NCBI RefSeq assembly: GCF_017591425.1
Contig: NW_024467120.1
Location: 5,518,001 to 5,582,000, forward strand
Length of the DNA: 64,000 nucleotides
Direction: 5' to 3'
Origin: Ochotona curzoniae
Taxonomy: Eukaryota > Chordata > Mammalia > Lagomorpha > Ochotonidae
Shown in pieces: positions 12,051 to 24,040 of the stretch (positions are counted from its first letter, which is position 1; each line of letters opens with the position of its first letter). The translations under genes were made by a program, and so were the position numbers. The notes beneath the pieces are model-generated. The model saw nothing but the letters and a program-made list of their open reading frames with translations. It ran no database searches and was not told where the DNA came from.

Positions 12051-13944
12051 CAAATATTGCAGAATGGCTTTGTGGGGAGGAATCATTGTAGGGTATAATG
12101 TAGTCATTGCTTTAGTGGTGGATGTCTAATGGGGGAGACAGGTGAGAAAACAGGTCACCGACAGTCTAGCTTAATGTGGACTTTGACGGATGCAAGTATA
12201 CAATGATACAAAAGAGCAATCTGCTCTCTGTATCTGTGGATGCCACATCTGCTGATCCAGCCAGCTGTGATTTGAAAATATTAGGGAAAAAAACTTGTGT
12301 CTATGCTGAAATACTCTTTTCTTGTCATTTCTCCCTAAAAAGCATAGGATAACAATTATTCACATGGTATCTCCAGTGTGTTAGATACCGTTGGTAGTTT
12401 AGAAATGATTTAGAGAATGTGGGAGGATGGGGTAGGTTACATGCAAATACTATGCTGTATTAAATAAGAAAGTTGAGTACTTGATGATTGAGGGGTTCCT
12501 GGAATCACTCACTCATGGATGCTCAAGAACATATGTTCATAGGAGGGGTAGCTACCCTAGCTGCTGCCAGGAAACTCTTCCAAAAAGAAGTGGATTCTAA
12601 GTTCAGCCAAAGTAGAGAAGACAAATAGTTTCCTAGCTAATTGTTTCTTGAAGTAAAGATCAGAAATCATTGAAATTTGATTTTTCTTTATCACTGAACT
12701 TAAAAACTAGAAGCCCAATAACTTCATAGCTCTCAAAGAGTAGCATGCACTGTTACTAAAATATTCTCCCACACTTTTGTGCCCTTCCTCATGACTAACA
12801 CAAAGGATTCAAAAGGCTCATAAATGATGTTTAGGACAATATCACCTGTGCCTGTCAGACTCCTTAGGTTTGTAACAACCTCCTTGGTCCTTGCTTGTTT
12901 CAGTGCCTTGGTGAGGCACAATAGTTGGGCAGTTTGCCTTGAACATTTGTGTTCGTGCATCTACTTTGATTGCCATGTGGAGAAGTTATGGTGGATTTAT
13001 ATATAACATGAGCTTTTGCTTTCTTTTTATAATATATCCTAGGAGTAGGGTGGCCAGCTCTCTGCTCAGTGACTCATAAACCTGATTCAGCTTCTGTCTC
13101 CCAAGGTGACCCTCCACCATACTAACGTTTGACATTTGACATTTTAATTAAGATCACAGACTAGTCAGCACACCACCAGAACAATGATGAATCTTCTCCT
13201 GTGAGTACAAGTAAAGGGCAGTCCACCTAATCTGCCATAGGCTGGGCCATGTTCCATGGAGCTAAGTGGAAATCTGAGTCTGTTAGTGACACACTTGCTG
13301 AGAATGTGTTTTGACCCCTGAAACAGAAAAGAAGCCACACCTCTAAATTTGGTGAGACAATGTTCCATCTCTTGCATCTTTCTCAATCCTATACCTTTTC
13401 ATGAGACTGTAAGCAATAAACAAGATGGTAATTCAGTGCACTTCTGAGCTACCTGTATTTGCAGGTAACTATAGGGCCATTTTAAGCAAGAAGGAAAGAC
13501 TGGCAATGACTTGAAATCTGATGGAATATGGTGCTGTTTACTTGTGATTTAGTGCTTTAAAGCTCCAAATATTGCTAATGCTTGGGCTTAGGACACAAAG
13601 TTCCAGCATTGGCCTCTCTGTTTCTGTATTTTGAAGGCACCTGGAACTCAATGTGGTCACCCTGAAGGCATCCCAGATGACCTTAAATTCCTTATTGCAC
13701 CTCTCATGATGGAATGCATTTGATCCTTCACTCCTTCCACTGGTGTTTATCTATTGCCATGTCTGAGTAGAAACTGTTTTATTTCCCATAATTATTGATT
13801 GTACTAGGACTGTTTCTGTTTGTGCAGAAGTCTTGGCTGTCCTCTCTACCTTCCCAACTGCTGACAAGAAACTGGGTATCAACTAGTATCAAATCCTCAG
13901 AGTGGGTGAAATCAGGTCAGTTCCCAGTCCAGGAAGATACTGTG

Positions 13945-13995
13945 AAACAAACAAACAAACAAACAAACAAAAACAAAAGAAAGAAAGAAAGAAAA
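13945..13995. repeat. (AAAC)n/(AAAG)n microsatellite
   Basis: Repeated aaac units followed by aaag units, directly visible. It gives rise to low-complexity open frames on both strands, which are not genes. Confidence 0.9.
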
Positions 13996-14900
13996 TGTTC
14001 AGGAAGATTGAGATAAACTGAGATAAATCAAGGAAACAGGGAACTTCCAATGAGAAGACCAATGCATGTTTTAAGAGAGGTGTAAAGTTCTCAGTGAAAG
14101 GTATTTGCTTGAAACTGTAAACCTTCACATCCATGATGGACACTTGAGTATTGTTTGAACAGGCATGTGTGTATGCGTATGTGTGCACAGACCAGTGAGA
14201 GATTACGTGTCAGGCTGACAGGAGATCCAAGAGTGGAGACTTGTAGGAATAACAGTCTTTGCAAGGATGTTGGGCCTGTCAAGACTGTGGGATTGGAATT
14301 TCAAGGCAATTTCATTCAGATCTGGAGAATCATTGGATCTTAAGTTATCATCTTCATTACCAGCTATGTTTTTTGCATAATGAAAGAAATGAAGAATGTG
14401 ATCCTAACATCCTTCCACCATCCTTCATCCTTATCATTCTCCATGTTTAGTCGTCTTACCCTTTGGTCCTGGCTCTACTTTCAGAATTACCTGTTATCTC
14501 AGCAGATTGGAATTCAGAAGGTAGTATTAGCAGGTAAAGTAGAAAATTGTGTTCAGACTATCTGAAACAGGAGTGAGTAGGAAATAGGAATGATCCTATC
14601 AGAATTTTAAAAAGTGGGACTAAATCCCACCATGGAATAGTTCTACCCCCTGATATTATAACACATAATGATATTGACACCCATATACTGTAACACATAA
14701 TTACTAGTGATAATGTTGAATCAAAAAGGCCATCAAGAGGTACTATATCATCTATAGAAGTGGCTTCATATACTTTGCTGAACCTCCCTATGTCAAGGGA
14801 TGATCTGACAATTTAATTGCTTTAAATTAATAGTATATGGAAAAATGAATTCATAAAATATCTTATATTGAGTCTTTGGAAATTGGCAGCACTCCCCTCC

Positions 14901-15232
14901 CTTTTTAAAATAAAGATTTATTTATTTTTATTGCAAAGTCAAGTATTCAGAAAGGAGATACAGAGAGGAAGATCTTCCATCAATGATTCACTCCCCAGGC
15001 AGCCACAATGGCCGGATCTGCACCAAGCCGAAGCCAGGAGTCAGGAACTTCTTCCAGGTCTCCCACACAAGTGCAGGATCCCAAGACTTTGGGCCATCCT
15101 TGGCTGCTTTCCCAGGCCACAAGCAGGGAGTTGGATGGGAAACAGGGTTGCTGAGATTAGAACCGGTGCCCATATGGGATCCCAGTGTATGCAAGGTAAG
15201 GACTTCAGCTGTTAAGCTACTACGCTGGACCC
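14901..15232 (-). mobile_element. CSINE, young type, with target duplication
   Basis: Full-length minus-strand CSINE. Direct repeats TTGGCAGC at 14883-14890 and 15233-15240 bracket it, with some T-rich tail between the left copy and the element. Interior blocks include 'gatcttccat', 'ttggatggga' and 'catatgggatccc'. Confidence 0.9.
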
Positions 15233-15240
15233 TTGGCAGC

Positions 15241-15869
15241 TCCTTTTTAGACTATTTCTTCTTGGGAGTCAGTAGATAACCTAACAATTTTGATCCCACT
15301 TGAGACCATTACTGCAGTTGAGTCTAAAATAGCTGCTTATGGTTCAGATATACTGGAGCATGAGATATGTGAGTGAAGACTTGGGCTTTTAGTTGAGCTG
15401 ATTCATGAAGTTAATGCAGTCAATCAATGTCTCAGCCAATACCATATGGAGCAAACCAACTTTCCAGCTGGTCCTGGTTGAAAGTACTGATCCATGGACT
15501 GTGAGCAGATGAACAGGTTGCTGTTTAAGCCACTAAGTTTTGGAGAAGTTTTTATGATGATAGAGAAATGTAAAGTTATTGAACCACGTGGTTTTAGAGG
15601 AGCTGTTTTTAATGGTTCTACTGTTAGGTGAGTGTCAGTACCTCACCTATGCAAAGAGGCTGAACTTCACATGGCACAGTCTCCATTAGCTCTATAACAC
15701 CAAAAAATTTAGAAAAATAACTGTTAGGATAAAAAGAGTCGGAAGTAATTATATAAGGACAATCTAGATAATGGTAATCATCACAGTGTGATGTTGGTGG
15801 AAGAATAGCAAAACAGATCAGAGGCAAAAACAGAGATCAGAAATCAGATCAATCTTTACCAAAAAAAAA
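15241..15869. other. Non-coding sequence, no element recognised
   Basis: Short AT-rich interval between a CSINE and an L1 fragment. Weak SINE-like similarity is possible around 15380-15490 but cannot be supported. Confidence 0.45.
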
Positions 15870-17275
15870 AATGAAAGCACTAGTGTAAAGCCGAGATTAT
15901 CCACTGCTCAAATGGTGGTGGAAAAACTGCATAGCATGTGTGAAAACTGAATCCAGACACAGACCTTACATCCTCCATGAAAATGAAATCAAACTGAATA
16001 ATAAATGGAAATGTAAAAGGTGTAACTCTAACACGTCTTGAAGATAACACATAAGAAGCCAAGAGGTATTGTGTTGAAATTAGATACAACACCAAACATA
16101 AACCATTCCAATATAAATAAATTGCAGTTTATTAAAATTCAGGCTTCAGCTCAGCAAAAGACAGAATCAGGAGAATAAGACAAGTCACAGGCTGGGATTC
16201 ATATTTTCAAAAGTCATATCTGATAAAAACCTATTATCAAAAATGAACAAATAACCCCTACTACTCAACAATAAAAATACAAACAGCCTAGGAATTGGAT
16301 CGGAGATCTTGGGAACCATTTCATCAAAGAGATATACAAATATTGAATTAGCAATTGAAAATATGTCATTAGGGAAATGCATAGTAGAACAACACTAAAC
16401 ATTGCAATGCTGCTAGAATTGTCAAGATGAGAACACCGACCGCTCCAAGTGCTCGTGAGGAAATGGAACAGTCAGAACTCTCCTTCATTACTAATGGGGA
16501 TGCAAAATGGTTCAGACAGTGTAGGAGACAATTTGGCAGTTTCTTATCAAACTAAACATATTTTAACCATATGACCCAATAATCATGCTTCTTGGTATTT
16601 ACTGAAAGAGGTTGAAAGCATATCTCTAAACAGACACCTGCTCATGGATATTCATAACATCTTGATTCATAATTGCTCGTATTTGGAAGCAAGAAAGATG
16701 TCTTTAGTTAATGGATAAATTGTGGTAAGTCCAGATATTGGAATATTATTCAGTGCTAAAGAGAAGTGAGCTATCAAGCTATAAACACATAGAGTTTAAA
16801 TGCATACTACAATGTGAAAGAAGCCAATCTGTAAGATGACATCCTGGAAGAGATAAAACCACAGAGCACAACATGATCAGTGATTCCCAGGAATGAGCAG
16901 GATGAGAGGAGCAGGGAGCATGAATAGGTAGAGCAGAAAGAATTCTATTTTTGGTTTTTTTTTTTTCATGCTATATTTTCATGGGTTCAGAGAGAAAGAA
17001 TTTTTATACCTGGGCGAGCACTCTGCAGTAGTGGATACATGCAGTTCCTTTTACATTTGTCCAAACTCAAGGAATGTGCAACACCAGGAGTGGGCCTGAA
17101 TATAAGCTCAGCACCACAGGGGACAATGATGAGTTCATTCGTTGTAATGGGAATGTCACTCTGGTGAAGGATACTGCTAACAAGGGAGGGTGTGCATGGG
17201 TGCCAGCAAGCAGTAGATGGGCTATCTCCATACCATCCTCTCCATTGTGTAGAAAATCTTTAACACTATATGAAA
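15870..17275 (+). mobile_element. Diverged L1 (L1M-type) 3' end
   Basis: Plus-strand L1 covering the C-terminal part of ORF2 and the 3' UTR. Recognisable stretches are 'gacacagaccttacatcc', 'agggaaatgcatagtagaac', 'tatgacccaataatcatgct', 'ggaatattattcagtgc' and the L1M 3' UTR block 'gaatgtgcaacaccaggag'. The reading frame is broken throughout, so it is a dead, 5'-truncated ancient copy. Confidence 0.85.
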
Positions 17276-17401
17276 ACAACAGCAGTAAGCAACAGTGGTT
17301 CCTGATTATAGTCCTGGTACTAAAAATTTGTGTGATAACATGGGAACAAATATATAATAATGACAATAGGTCATTGATTGATTGGTTTATTAGATTCTCT
17401 C

Positions 17402-17738
17402 TTTTTTTAAAAGATTTATTTTTATTATTTTTTTCTATTGGAAAGGCGGATATACAGAGAGGAGAGACAGAGAGGAAGATCTTCTGTCCGGTGATTCAGT
17501 CCCCAAGTGAGCACAACGGCCGATGCTATGCCGATCTGAAGCCAGGAGCCAGGAACTTCCTCCAAGTCTCCCACATGGGTGCAGGATCCCAAAGCTTTGG
17601 GCTGTCCTCGACTGCTTTCCTGGGCCACAGGCAGGGAGCTGGATGGGAAGCGGGGCTGCCGGGATAGAACCGGCGCTCATATGGGATCCGGTGAGTGCAA
17701 GGCGAGGACCTTAACCACTGCGCCATTGTGCCGGGCCC
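17402..17738 (-). mobile_element. CSINE, young type, with target duplication
   Basis: Full-length minus-strand CSINE ending gccgggccc. The duplication TAGATTCTCT lies at 17391-17400 and 17739-17748, exactly abutting both ends. It is one of the less diverged copies, so a recent insertion. Confidence 0.95.
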
Positions 17739-17748
17739 TAGATTCTCT

Positions 17749-18111
17749 TTTAATCCTTATGACAATTCTCTGAGGGTTTTTCTTTTAACAGATGGGCAAA
17801 CTGAATCTCCATGGCCATGCAAAAGTTAGCTGTGTTAAAGTTCAGGAAGTTCTGCTTCGTTTTTGTTTATTTCTCCCCGAACAGGTGGAACCAGCCAAGG
17901 CAAGGTTGAGATGGCTCTTTGTAATGTTACAATTCGTGATAGGCTGATGGGAATTATGCAAATCTCTTTTGATGTTTAACTATTTGTATAACTTTGCCTG
18001 TGAAGCAGCAGCAAAGATAAATCTTGTGCCAAATTAAGTAAATCTAAATTCCTTCCAGAATCTAGATTGTCTGTTATTCCAAGTAATAGTTCAAATTTTT
18101 TCAGCACAGGC
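17749..18111. other. Unique sequence with an octamer motif
   Basis: Repeat-free interval. ATGCAAAT at 17956-17963 matches the POU-factor octamer consensus, which also occurs often by chance. No gene seen. Confidence 0.45.
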
Positions 18112-18220
18112 TTATGATGGATTTTGCCACTTGGCGAGTATATCAGTGGATGAAAGACATTTGTCTCTGTTCTCCCTGTAAATCTACCTTTCTAACAAAA
18201 ATGAATAAATCTTAAAAAAG
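18112..18220 (+). mobile_element. Old CSINE, 3' part only
   Basis: Contains 'gccacttggcgagtatatca', 'gtctctgttctccctgtaaatc' and 'aataaatctt' plus A tail. The 5' half is missing or unrecognisable. Confidence 0.65.
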
Positions 18221-18230
18221 AGAGCTTCAG

Positions 18231-18566
18231 GGCCCGGCGTGGTGGCCTAGTGGATAAAGTCCTTGCCTTGAACACACCAGGATCCCATATGGGCGCCAGT
18301 TCTAATCCCGGCAGCTCCACTTCCCATCCAGCTCCCTGCTTGTGGCCTGGGAAAGCAGTCGAGGATGGCCCAAAGCCTTGGGACCCTGCACCCACGTGGC
18401 AGACCCAGAAGAGGTTCCTGGTTCCCAGCTTTGGAATCGGCACAGCACCAGCCGTTGTGGTCACTTGGGGAGTGAATCATCGGATGGAAGATCTTCCTCT
18501 CTGTCTCTCCTTCTCTCTGAATACCTGACTTTGCAATAAAAATAAATAAATCTTAAAAAAAAAAAG
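18231..18566 (+). mobile_element. CSINE, young type, inserted in a MITE terminal repeat
   Basis: Full-length plus-strand CSINE from ggcccggcgtgg to the A tail. The target duplication GAGCTTCAG is at 18222-18230 and 18568-18576. The duplicated sequence is the outer end of the mariner-like repeat that continues at 18568, so this SINE landed in the left terminal repeat of an older DNA transposon. Confidence 0.95.
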
Positions 18567-18567
18567 G

Positions 18568-18678
18568 GAGCTTCAGAAAGTTCTTGGAAAATTCTTATTA
18601 TGTAAAAGCTGTACATAGATTTCCAAATAAAGTTATCTTTTAATTTGATTTTCCAAAATGAAGTACAATTGTGCAGTT
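18568..18678. mobile_element. Small MITE (mariner-like), copy 1
   Basis: Left end 'cttcagaaagttcttggaaa' and right end 'gattttccaaaatgaagtac' are imperfect inverted copies. The interior includes 'tattatgtaaaagctgtaca'. The plan, terminal repeats close to CTTCAAAAAGTTCATGGAAA, is shared by four other loci in the window. No coding capacity. Confidence 0.6.
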
Positions 18679-19864
18679 TCATTCATCTGACCTCTTATTG
18701 TTTGGATATTTTAGTATGCTTTCATGTATTTTTCTTCTTTCTTTATGAAAAACAAGCTTATATTAAACTTTGATGGTACATTTTTAGGCCTGCACAATAC
18801 TTAGTGACAATTTTAAGAACCAGAATGACTGAATGCAAATGTCTAGCACTTAATATGCTTTGACACATAAATATCTATTTAAGAAAGGTCTGATGTTGTC
18901 TAAGATATCATCACCTGCTGTAATGGTTAAAGAGAAAAGATTCCAGATTACCCTCTACATTTTCAGAGTATGCTATAACCAGACACTGGTGCAAAAGGCA
19001 GCTGGCCTCCTAAAACTGACATGAGATATGAAAGCAAGATGGTTGTAATGAGTTTTCTTGAATCTTGGGGAGTCCAGGATTAAGCATCATATATTGTTCT
19101 TGATGGAAACAAACCTGGGTCAGAATTGGAACAAAGCTCTGACAGTACTGAGGCACCAATAAACATTTAATTGTAATGTTCCTCTTAGTGCCAAATATTG
19201 CACCTGGAGATAATATCTGACTGGATTTGAACCAAAAGGGTGAATGAATGATCTCTGGCTATGAACATTGGATTACTCCTCGAAACCCATTCTATTCTAT
19301 GCTTATGGATTTTGAATTTTCAATTGTTTTCTGTTTTTACCCCAACCCTTACAGTCATTGTTTTCGATTGCTCCCACGCCATCAGTGTTGGCTGTCTTAT
19401 TTCTTTCTGCTTCCCTCTTGTCTCATGCATGCCACAACCAATGCTTTGCTTGAACGCTGTGCTTAAAGTGTGTGGATGACATTTTAAAGTTTCTTTTATG
19501 CTAATATTCAGAAAGTTGTGTTTTCCCAAATATCTGAAAGGATGCTGTTTTAAAATGAAATTCGTTTACTAAACCAAGTGAAAAGGAAATGCAATATGGT
19601 CTTATATTTATGATATTAGCAAATGTTTTCTGCTTCTCTGTTTCTTCCAAGAGAAATATCAAGAATAATAGTAAAATGGGACTTAACTGAAATATTGTTC
19701 AAAGAAGACATGCTGTGTTAATTCTTAATTTTTGCATGTATTTATGGAGTAGAGCATGGCTTTCAATAAATATATTTAAAAAGCGTACTGTTCAATAAGG
19801 AGTAACCAACTTTTCCCCATTGCTTGTCGTTAGTTAGTTTATATTTGAAGGCTTGCTCATTTTA
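18679..19864. other. Unique non-coding sequence
   Basis: AT-rich, with overlapping 72-aa open frames around 19248-19479 that show no recognisable domain. No repeat named. Confidence 0.5.
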
Positions 19865-20170
19865 AAAAAAAAGACTTGTTTATCTTATTATTTGTGAAAG
19901 AAAACATTTAGTTCTTTAACTCTTTAAACAAGTAATAAAATAGAGAGAGATCTCATTTGCTTGTTCCCTTTCCAAATGCCTACAACAACTGGGGCACAGG
20001 CCAGGTCAAAAACAACTTGAGTGATCACCCAGTACCTCGTCTACCCCCCTTGTAGGATGCTCCTTAGCGGGAAGCAGGAATGGTAGTGGTACAGTGTCTC
20101 AATCCCAGGTACTGTCACATGTACTGTAAGCATTCCAAGTAGCACTGTGATCATGTCAAACACTGGGTCC
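19865..20170 (-). mobile_element. Old CSINE
   Basis: Strongly diverged minus-strand copy. Landmarks are the A/T tail with 'gacttgtttat', 'agagagagatctcatttgct', 'caactggggcacaggccagg' and a terminal 'cactgggtcc'. It resembles the older rabbit-type C-repeat more than the young type. Confidence 0.6.
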
Positions 20171-20633
20171 TCATTAAAAAAAAATTGAAGAGATGTTTCT
20201 AAAGTTGGAAATGCTAATAATTTAATACATGTACTGAACTACCAATTACATTCAAAATAGATACAGGTTTTCAGTAATGTAATGTTTTCAATAGTACAGG
20301 TTTTCAGTTATGTAGCATATGTAATCTTACATTGATTTAATTATCACTTCACTCTTAGATGCTCATCTTATTAGATAATTCATATTTAATGAGACAACTT
20401 TATAAAAGCATGTTCATTGTTTTAAAAAGGTACAACTTAGAGATATACAAAGATCATTGTAAAAGCTCCCATGGAATTTCACTTGCGACAGACAGCTATT
20501 ACTAGAACAGGGAAAGCCCTTTTAGAAACCTCTGTATGTGAGTGTGTGTTTTGTGTTTGCATGCATACACACGGACACACACACACATACACACATACCC
20601 ACATACCTATTTTTATATTTATTCTTCTTATAA
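20171..20633. other. Unique sequence with a CA-rich patch
   Basis: Contains an imperfect CA repeat at about 20564-20605 and a local duplication of 'tacaggttttcagt' near 20263 and 20296. No gene seen. Confidence 0.5.
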
Positions 20634-20735
20634 GGGGACTTCATAAAGCTTATGAAAGCATCAAATTAAAAGATACCTTCGCTTAGAGGCAATAGTTTTT
20701 CACAGTATGCATTTTTCACAAAATGGTAAAGGTCT
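20634..20735. mobile_element. Small MITE (mariner-like), copy 2
   Basis: Starts 'ggggacttcataaagcttat', has 'caaattaaaagata' inside, then 'gtttttcacagtatgcattt' and ends 'aaaatggtaaaggtc'. These correspond, in opposite orientation, to the blocks of the copies at 18568 and 26540. The flanking 'tata' is compatible with a TA target. Confidence 0.55.
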
Positions 20736-21818
20736 TTGTGCCTATGTTCTCCTATAGTACTCTATTTGGAACCCAGGCAGCGGCTTGGTGGTGGCAGCAG
20801 CAGCGAGTCCCTGCTGATCCGAGAAAGGAGTCCCACATGCAGGGATTGCCTCCTTTCCTACCATTGGGACACCACTGTTTCCACTTCAGCTAATTTCCAC
20901 CCCCAAAACAGCATGATATAACTTATGAGAGCTTAAGTTCTAGGGCCAAAGGCATGAGATAATGGATGCCTGCTCCACCACCAACACAATACCTTGCTTT
21001 CTATAAGTAACTCAGTACATTTCTTCCTCTGCAGAAGGGACAATCTGACAACTGCCTAATGCATCTGGTAGCCTCCCCAACCTCGTCTGAGGGCCTATCT
21101 CCCAGTCTTCTCTCTCAAACTCAGTGGCTCTCTTCTCAGGTATTCCTCCTCGGAAATACCAAGGGCAGATTCTAATATATAGTTGAACCTTTATTCATGC
21201 CAAACATGTTATATTATCACACTAATATTTTCTTTCTTTCTCTTTTTCTCCCCTACCCCAACTCCATTTTATCCTTTCTACCTTCCTTCTGTTTCTTTGT
21301 TCCAAAATAATCTTTAGAAAGGACATAGAAATTGAAATTTCCATCAATAACTTTTATGTGTCTTATTCTGTATTCCTTTTTCAATGTAGATTTAGATATT
21401 TTGCAATATCTAATAACAGATTTGTTAATCTATTAGTATTATGTATGGTTGCTTATATTTGCATTGTTTGATAACACATAAGAAAGAATATCTTTATTGC
21501 TGGTGAGCATTTTACAGTTTCAACTTTTAGTCTTTATCTGTTATTGTCATATTACATTTAAAAAATCCTAAGAAATGCATTTGGATTCTTTGAACATTGA
21601 TCATTTATCATACACTTGTTACATCTTGTTTTCCAATTTGTACTTTAGTTTTTAAAAGTGTGTTCAATTTATCTTAGGTTTTTCTCATGACTTTTTTAGT
21701 TTATCAGTGTTGGATGCTTCCGAGTTAAAAATACTGGAAGAATTTCTTCATTGTATGATTATCTGAAACAAAGCAACTCAACCCAAATTTAAATTATAAA
21801 TTTTATGGCCTAATGTTA
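20736..21818. other. Unique non-coding sequence
   Basis: Includes a slightly GC-richer segment at 20760-20860 with a short GCAGCAGCAGC run. An open frame of 61 codons crosses it but has no splice or start context I trust. Otherwise AT-rich. Confidence 0.45.
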
Positions 21819-22196
21819 TTTTTTTTTAAAGATTTATTTATTTATTGGAAAGTCAGATATACAGAGGGGAGGAGAGACAGAGAGGAAGATCTTCTGTCCG
21901 GTGATTCACTCCCCAAGTGAGCGCAACGGCCGATGCTATGCCAATCAGAAGCTAGGAGCCAGGAACTTCTTCTAAGTCTCCCACACGGGTGCAGGATCCC
22001 AAAGCTTTGGGCTGTCCTCGACTGCTTTCCCAGGCCACAAGCAGGGAGCTGGATGGGAAACAGGGCGCTGGGATTAGAACCTGCTGCCTCTGTGGGGTGT
22101 ATCAGCAGGCAGGTGAACTGGAAGCAGAGCTACTAGGATTAGTGCCTGTACTCTGATGTACGGATGTCCTAAGTGATATATTTACCACTGTGCCAA
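21819..22196 (-). mobile_element. Chimeric CSINE: young 3' part fused to older 5' part
   Basis: From 21819 to about 22080 this is an ordinary young minus-strand CSINE ending in the 'gctgggattagaacc' block. The expected 'catatgggatccc' head is then replaced by sequence like the 5' half of an older C-repeat: 'gaactggaagcagagc', 'actaggattagtgcctgt', 'accactgtgccaaatacc'. It could be a nested insertion or a recombination or conversion event. Confidence 0.65.
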
Positions 22197-22603
22197 ATAC
22201 CACTGTGACCTTAAATTATGGAGTGATGACCTTGAAATTCACTTAATTTCTTTTGATGTGGTAGAATCTTAATACTGATTCTGCTAAACTGCCATTGACC
22301 TATTACATGTTTTAACATGATACTGTTAGTATTTCTTGTACACCGAGAAGACAAGTAAGATGATAAAACTTGTTTCTTTTCTTTATCTCCCTCTCCCTTA
22401 TACTTCTTTGTATTGTTCCAGTTCTTGAGAGAATGGAATTAGAATTCTTGCTTGAGTTTCAGTTTAGGGACCAAGTTCACAGTGATATACCAAGTATGGA
22501 ACTGAAGTGTTTCAGGGATTATTTATTATGTGAATAAATGCCAATTTTTTGAGCACCTTTCCCTTTTTATTTCTTAACATCTACATCTTAATGATTAATT
22601 GAG

Positions 22604-22915
22604 TGGTGGGCATTGTAGTTCAGTGGGTAAAGCCATAAGAAACCCCTGCATTCCAGAGTAGTGTGTCAGTTCTGGTCCTGTCCACTCCTGTTTCCATGCC
22701 AGCTTTTTGCTAATGTGCCTGGGAAAAGTGATAATCCAAGTACTTGGTGTCCTTACCACTGACAGGAGTGGTCTGCAAGGAGTTCCTGGCTTATGTTTTG
22801 GTCCTGGCTTGGTCCTGGTTGCTGTGGACAATGGGTGAGTGAATTAGCAGGTGGAAAATATCCATCTCTACCTTTGTCTCTCTCTGTTATTTTGCCTTTC
22901 AAATAAGTAAAAAAT
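22604..22915 (+). mobile_element. Old CSINE
   Basis: Starts 'gtgggcattgtagttcagtg', with 'ttcctggcttatgttttggt', 'gggtgagtgaattagcaggt' and a tail after 'ttgcctttcaaataagt'. Full-length but diverged. Confidence 0.75.
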
Positions 22916-23754
22916 ATGAAATGAGTGATTTCATTTTAAAATATATTTCAAAATAGCTGTGCTCAATGGTATTTTTTAAAAGTATTCCATGTCCAGTTCT
23001 GTAATACATAACTCCCTTTAATAAGCATTGTGATATTTTTTAGCTTTATTTTCTTGAAACTTAGAGTCCTGCTATGGAATTAATTTTTTTAATACCCCAA
23101 AGACTTCCCTTAATTTTTGGAAAATACAAGTTAAAAAGAATGGCATTATCTCTAAGAATCCATTGGCAAATAAATAAAAATCAAGGTTGGGGTGATCTTT
23201 CTAACCAACATTTTTTCAGGTATGTTTTGTAGAATCAATTGAGGGTGTAGATGAAGAAAGACTGGAGGACAATAACACATGTGTCTATTTTATGGTCAAG
23301 ATACTGCTAATCCATTGGGCAGGATTTTCATCTAGAAAGAAGCTTTTCTAATAACCTCTTTGGGAAAAAATAATCTCATAAATAATATAAAAAACCTTTA
23401 TTTTAGATGAGATAAAACCAACAAAGATGAAAGCTAAAAGCATTTCTGTGAAGTGGTCTTGGTATTTGCATATTTTAGTAGTTCATTTCAGTTACCAGAA
23501 AAGTCTGTATTCACCCTCTTTAATCCTTTTGCTAATACACACCATTACAAATTATTCAGGAACATCCAGGGAGGATGTTTTGGTTGTTATGAAAGGCATC
23601 AACGTTAGTATTCTTCCAATAATCTGGAGAGAGATGCTTGTAATACAAATTTTAGGCATACTCAGAATACTAAATTGATTTTGTGCTAGTGTTGATTTTT
23701 AGGATAAACAGGTAATATTTCCTTGAGTCTTGTTAAACAGAAAACAACTGTAAT
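22916..23754. other. Unique non-coding sequence
   Basis: AT-rich, no repeat or gene recognised. Confidence 0.5.
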
Positions 23755-24040
23755 GGCAAGAGTTTGGTGTGAAAGTTAAGCCACAGATTGGGTTGCCTGC
23801 ATCCGGAATCAGAGTTCATGTCCCAGATCTGTTTCCAGTTCCAACTTTCTCCTAATGAGCACCTGGGGAGGCAGCAAGCGATGGCTCAAGTATTTGAGTC
23901 CTAGACATCCATGTATGAGATCCAGACTGAACTTGTGGTTCCTGGCTTGTGCTTGGCCCAGCCTTATCCATTATCAATATTTGGAGAGTGAACCCGTGAA
24001 TGGGAGAAACTCTATGTTTAAATAAAACAAATAGGAAAAG
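23755..24040 (+). mobile_element. Old CSINE, strongly diverged
   Basis: Order of blocks matches the family: 'ggtgtgaaagttaagcc', 'gcatccggaatcagagttc', 'cctggggaggcagcaagcga', 'ttcctggcttgtgcttggcc', 'agagtgaacccgtgaatggg' and an A-rich end. Confidence 0.65.

Larger units (their letters stand above)
9749..14900. other. Long repeat-poor unique stretch
   Basis: About 5 kb with almost no recognisable interspersed repeat, the longest such stretch in the window. It has no supported exon, RNA gene or promoter. It contains an 18-bp palindrome at 12033-12050 and an A-rich microsatellite at 13945-13995. Repeat-poor stretches can harbour conserved regulatory DNA, but only a cross-species alignment could show that. 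Confidence 0.5.

Noticed and set aside
17074..17667. 197-codon plus-strand open frame
   Set aside because: Made of L1 3' UTR, unique sequence and an antisense CSINE joined by chance.
18231..18310. tRNA gene at a CSINE head
   Set aside because: A- and B-box-like motifs are present because the SINE is tRNA-derived, but the segment does not fold as a complete cloverleaf and is repeated at every CSINE.
20736..20921. 61-codon open frame with a Gly/Ser-rich core around GCAGCAGCAGC
   Set aside because: Short, with no splice or start context and no recognised family.
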